Positions 22,898 to 24,541 of a DNA stretch of 24,541 nt are shown here, piece by piece. A model generated the notes under the pieces. The model was not told where the DNA came from. It searched no databases and saw nothing but the letters and a program-made list of their open reading frames with translations. The DNA lies in the NCBI RefSeq assembly GCF_028618695.1, contig NZ_JAQIVI010000280.1, forward strand, positions 1 through 24,541. The letters are read 5' to 3'. How positions within the stretch are numbered: position 1 is the stretch's first letter; each line of letters begins with the position of its first letter. This stretch comes from Natrinema soli (GTDB taxonomy: Archaea; Halobacteriota; Halobacteria; Halobacteriales; Natrialbaceae). The translations under genes and the position numbers were made by a program.

Positions 22898-23257
22898 TTA
22901 GAGTTCGATCGGCGCTTCAAGTGTGGGGTCAGCATCAAGGATCGTAGACACGGTCGGCTGTACCTGCTCGAACTGCTCGGTCAGTTCCACAAGCTGTCGG
23001 TCTGAATCATAGGTGATGAGCTCTTCCGAGGCCAGCTTTGGGAGGTGGACGTGATAGAGTGAGAGGCGAATTTCTGTTAGTACGTCCTCAGAGACCTCTG
23101 TAATTGACGTTTGATGATTGTACTTGAGGACGGTTTGCGTAAGGTCATTCAGTGTCAGCGACCGCTGTTCTTCAGCGAGTACCGCAAGCACGATCCGACG
23201 ATGCTGGTGTTGACACAGGTCGAGTACCGAGTCGAAGGTAGAGGAAGCCTCACTCAT
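22898..23257 (-). CDS. Haloarchaeal winged-helix DNA-binding protein (DUF7344-like)
   Basis: A 119-residue protein typical of a large haloarchaeal group of small winged-helix regulators. Helical start with LDLCQHQHRRIVLAVLAE, then RSLTLNDLTQTVLKY, a recognition-helix region IRLSLYHVHLPKLASEELI, and a wing YDSDRQLVEL. It lies convergently behind kwaB and upstream of nothing on its own strand within the island. It may regulate the island, but no operator is identifiable. ATG 23257 is preceded by an AT-rich ACTACATATA, which suits a promoter only if the mRNA has a short leader. Confidence 0.7.
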   Translation of the reverse strand: MSEASSTFDSVLDLCQHQHRRIVLAVLAEEQRSLTLNDLTQTVLKYNHQTSITEVSEDVLTEIRLSLYHVHLPKLASEELITYDSDRQLVELTEQFEQVQPTVSTILDADPTLEAPIEL

Positions 23258-23326
23258 TATATGTAGTGCAGACGACTGACGCCAATCACGCTGGCTTTTT
23301 CATGCACAAACCGCTTTTATAGCCGA

Positions 23327-23869
23327 TTAGGATCGGTCTTCGACGGCGGAGAGCGTGCTCCCGAGGATGTGCTTGATCCCACCTCGGAGGCGGGATCCAA
23401 CGGCCTGCTGTGAGATGTCAAGCTCCTCACCGAGTATCTCCAGCGTGACCTCGCGGGGGGACTCAAAGTAGCCACGCTCGTAGGCGAGTACCAGCGCCTC
23501 TTGCTGGGTGTCGGTGAGGGCGGCTTCAGTCCCCGTTTCGACCGGCGTAAGCGCGTGCAACTCCGTCAGCGTGGTCGGGATATCCAGCTCTTGACAGCGC
23601 CGTTGAAATTCAGCAATGTCACTCCGATCATCGCCGCGAATCTCGAACGACCACTGCTGGTTCGTCCCGGTGGCCTCGATGAGTGGTACCTCGGTCTCCG
23701 CCAATATGGTTAGCACGTCGTCGTAGTCCAGCGCCCACTCGACTCGCAACAGATACTCGTCTTCAACGGAATCTACGAGTCGAATCTCTTTCACACCGGG
23801 ATGCTCGGTAAACGCGCTCTCAATGTCATCAACTTCAGTTCCCCGTACCCAGAAGTAGGGAATTTGCAA
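23327..23869 (-). CDS. Bacterio-opsin-activator-like HTH-10 regulator, N-terminally truncated
   Basis: 180 residues from a TTG. The C-terminal HTH-10 domain is clear: LTDTQQEALVLAYERGYFESPRE followed by LGEELDISQQAVGSRLRGGI. The sensor-like middle (IPYFWVRGTEVDDIESAF, HPGVKEIRLVDSVEDEYLLRVEW) matches haloarchaeal members. These normally have about 45 more residues at the N-terminus ending ERIxPT before IPYFWV. Here the frame can be read back only a few residues (RVARTESSNLQ), directly into the stop codon of the neighbouring phaJ-like gene. The N-terminus was therefore deleted by a rearrangement joining the two genes. Whether the TTG is used is doubtful; it may be a pseudogene. Confidence 0.75.
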   Translation of the reverse strand: MQIPYFWVRGTEVDDIESAFTEHPGVKEIRLVDSVEDEYLLRVEWALDYDDVLTILAETEVPLIEATGTNQQWSFEIRGDDRSDIAEFQRRCQELDIPTTLTELHALTPVETGTEAALTDTQQEALVLAYERGYFESPREVTLEILGEELDISQQAVGSRLRGGIKHILGSTLSAVEDRS

Positions 23870-23889
23870 GTTGGAAGATTCCGTACGAG

Positions 23890-24480
23890 CTACTCGGGGA
23901 GATCGTCGATGAGCACAGTCACCGTACCATCTATCACGAGCTTCCCTGCTTCATTTTCGACACGCGTCGTGAGGCAAAATTCGCTATCTTCCAACGTTTC
24001 GATGATTTCACATCTTGCCACCAATGTGTCACCGATACTCACTGGCCGTTTGAATTCAAGATTCTGGGTGAGATATATCGTGACACCAGGGAAACAAGCG
24101 AGAGCTGAACTAATTAAACCAGAGACGAGCGTTCCATGAACGATTCGGCCACCAAATCGCGTTTTTGCAGCGAAGTCCTCGTTCAGATGGAGTGCATTCG
24201 TATCGCTCGTCGCTTCAGTAAACTTCCGGACATCCTCATCAGTAATAGTTTTGGTGAACGTGACCCGATCGCCAACTCCTAACGAGATTGGATTGTCGAT
24301 TTCTATCTCGAAATCTCCTGCTGCCCGTCCAGACGGAAGTCGTGGGACAGTAACACCCTCAATCTCTTTGAGATGTGGATGTGGATCATTGAGATATTGA
24401 CCTGGATCTCGTTCGAACAAGTCTCGACAAGCCTGTGAACAAAAATGATATGTCTTACTGTTATGTGTAATGACGGCATC
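23890..24480 (-). pseudogene. Second YHS-MaoC (phaJ-like) paralogue, cut at its 5' end by the terminal repeat
   Basis: The hot-dog hydratase domain is complete ([32 protein letters not shown]) and clearly paralogous to the gene at 20112-20750, with many substitutions. Upstream of the first available start (TTG 24420) the frame stays open and still encodes the YHS domain: DAVITHNSKTYHFCS, then QACRDLFERDPGQYLNDPHP. Coding similarity ends where the 65-bp repeat begins, and an in-frame TAA lies inside the repeat (24490-24492). The start and the first about 18 residues, including the PVCGM Cys, are missing. Codon use is AT-richer than in the first copy, like the Kiwa genes. Confidence 0.85.
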
Positions 24481-24541
24481 CGTTCTAGTTTAGCAGATCG
24501 GGGGATCCAGAGACACCAAGCTAGAATAGTCAGTAACTAGA
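24477..24541. repeat. Right copy of the 65-bp terminal inverted repeat
   Basis: Exact reverse complement of 1-65. It replaces the start of the second phaJ-like gene, so the repeat is an insertion or recombination boundary at this end. Confidence 0.95.

Noticed and set aside
1..24541. CRISPR array, tRNA or rRNA
   Set aside because: No regularly spaced direct repeats and no cloverleaf-like or rRNA-like sequence were noticed on either strand. A dedicated scan would be needed to exclude a tRNA fragment at the ends.

Overview
The window looks like accessory DNA of a halophilic archaeon (class Halobacteria). Most proteins are short, Asp/Glu-rich and GC-rich in codon use. Several start directly downstream of a TTTAA-like TATA box about 27-30 bases before the start codon, which suggests leaderless transcripts. 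The gene content is also haloarchaeal: a TAT-exported halocyanin, SHOCT membrane proteins, a PhaC of the haloarchaeal type, an HTH-10 (bacterio-opsin-activator-like) regulator, an ISH1-type IS5 element and an IS1341-type TnpB. No tRNA, rRNA, CRISPR array or replication gene was seen. The species cannot be named from this window.

The window is bounded by a perfect 65-bp inverted repeat (1-65 and 24477-24541). The right copy cuts into a phaJ-like gene, so that end is a real breakpoint or a repeat/IS edge and not a gene-free telomere. Either this is an element with terminal inverted repeats, or it is a contig that stops at two oppositely oriented copies of the same repeat.

Layout. (a) 225-1629, minus: an FAD/NAD(P) oxidoreductase (NDH-2/SQR-like) behind a cupredoxin-fold protein that has lost copper ligands. 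(b) 2252-4659: two YeeE/YedE halves, a TAT-exported DsrE protein and a membrane protein with a CPAC motif, together a sulfur uptake/handling cluster. (c) 4795-6510: a mobile-element graveyard. An ISH1-type IS5 element (4955-5933) with a 9-bp target duplication sits inside an older decayed IS5 transposase, next to a fragment of a second NDH-2-like gene. (d) 6707-9549: small secreted or membrane proteins rich in Met/His/Gly, three SHOCT proteins (one fused to a halocyanin), a DUF302 protein and a thioredoxin-like protein. This reads as a metal (probably copper) and thiol envelope cluster, with a CsoR-like palindrome before the DUF302 gene. (e) 9619-13184: an SDR/NDUFA9-like protein, an SPW-VKOR membrane protein, a CBS-pair protein and a His-rich secreted protein. 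(f) 13202-14620: a TnpB element with scaffold-like repeats on both sides. (g) 14680-16884: a three-gene ABC-2 exporter operon. (h) 17124-18707: two small zinc-finger proteins, a fourth SHOCT protein, and a CuA-motif lipoprotein gene broken by a one-base frameshift.

(i) 18736-20750, minus: a polyhydroxyalkanoate module. A YHS-MaoC (R)-hydratase (phaJ-like) overlaps phaC by 4 bases; PhaC carries an unusual C-terminal helix-hairpin-helix domain. (j) 20751-24541: a visibly AT-richer island with a two-gene Kiwa anti-phage defence system (kwaA-kwaB), a small winged-helix regulator, an N-terminally truncated HTH-10 regulator and a truncated second phaJ paralogue that ends in the terminal repeat. The Kiwa pair is thus bracketed by two phaJ paralogues in the same orientation, with truncated genes on its right, which suggests repeated insertion and deletion here. 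It is the clearest defence system in the window; the copper/SHOCT cluster is the least described one.
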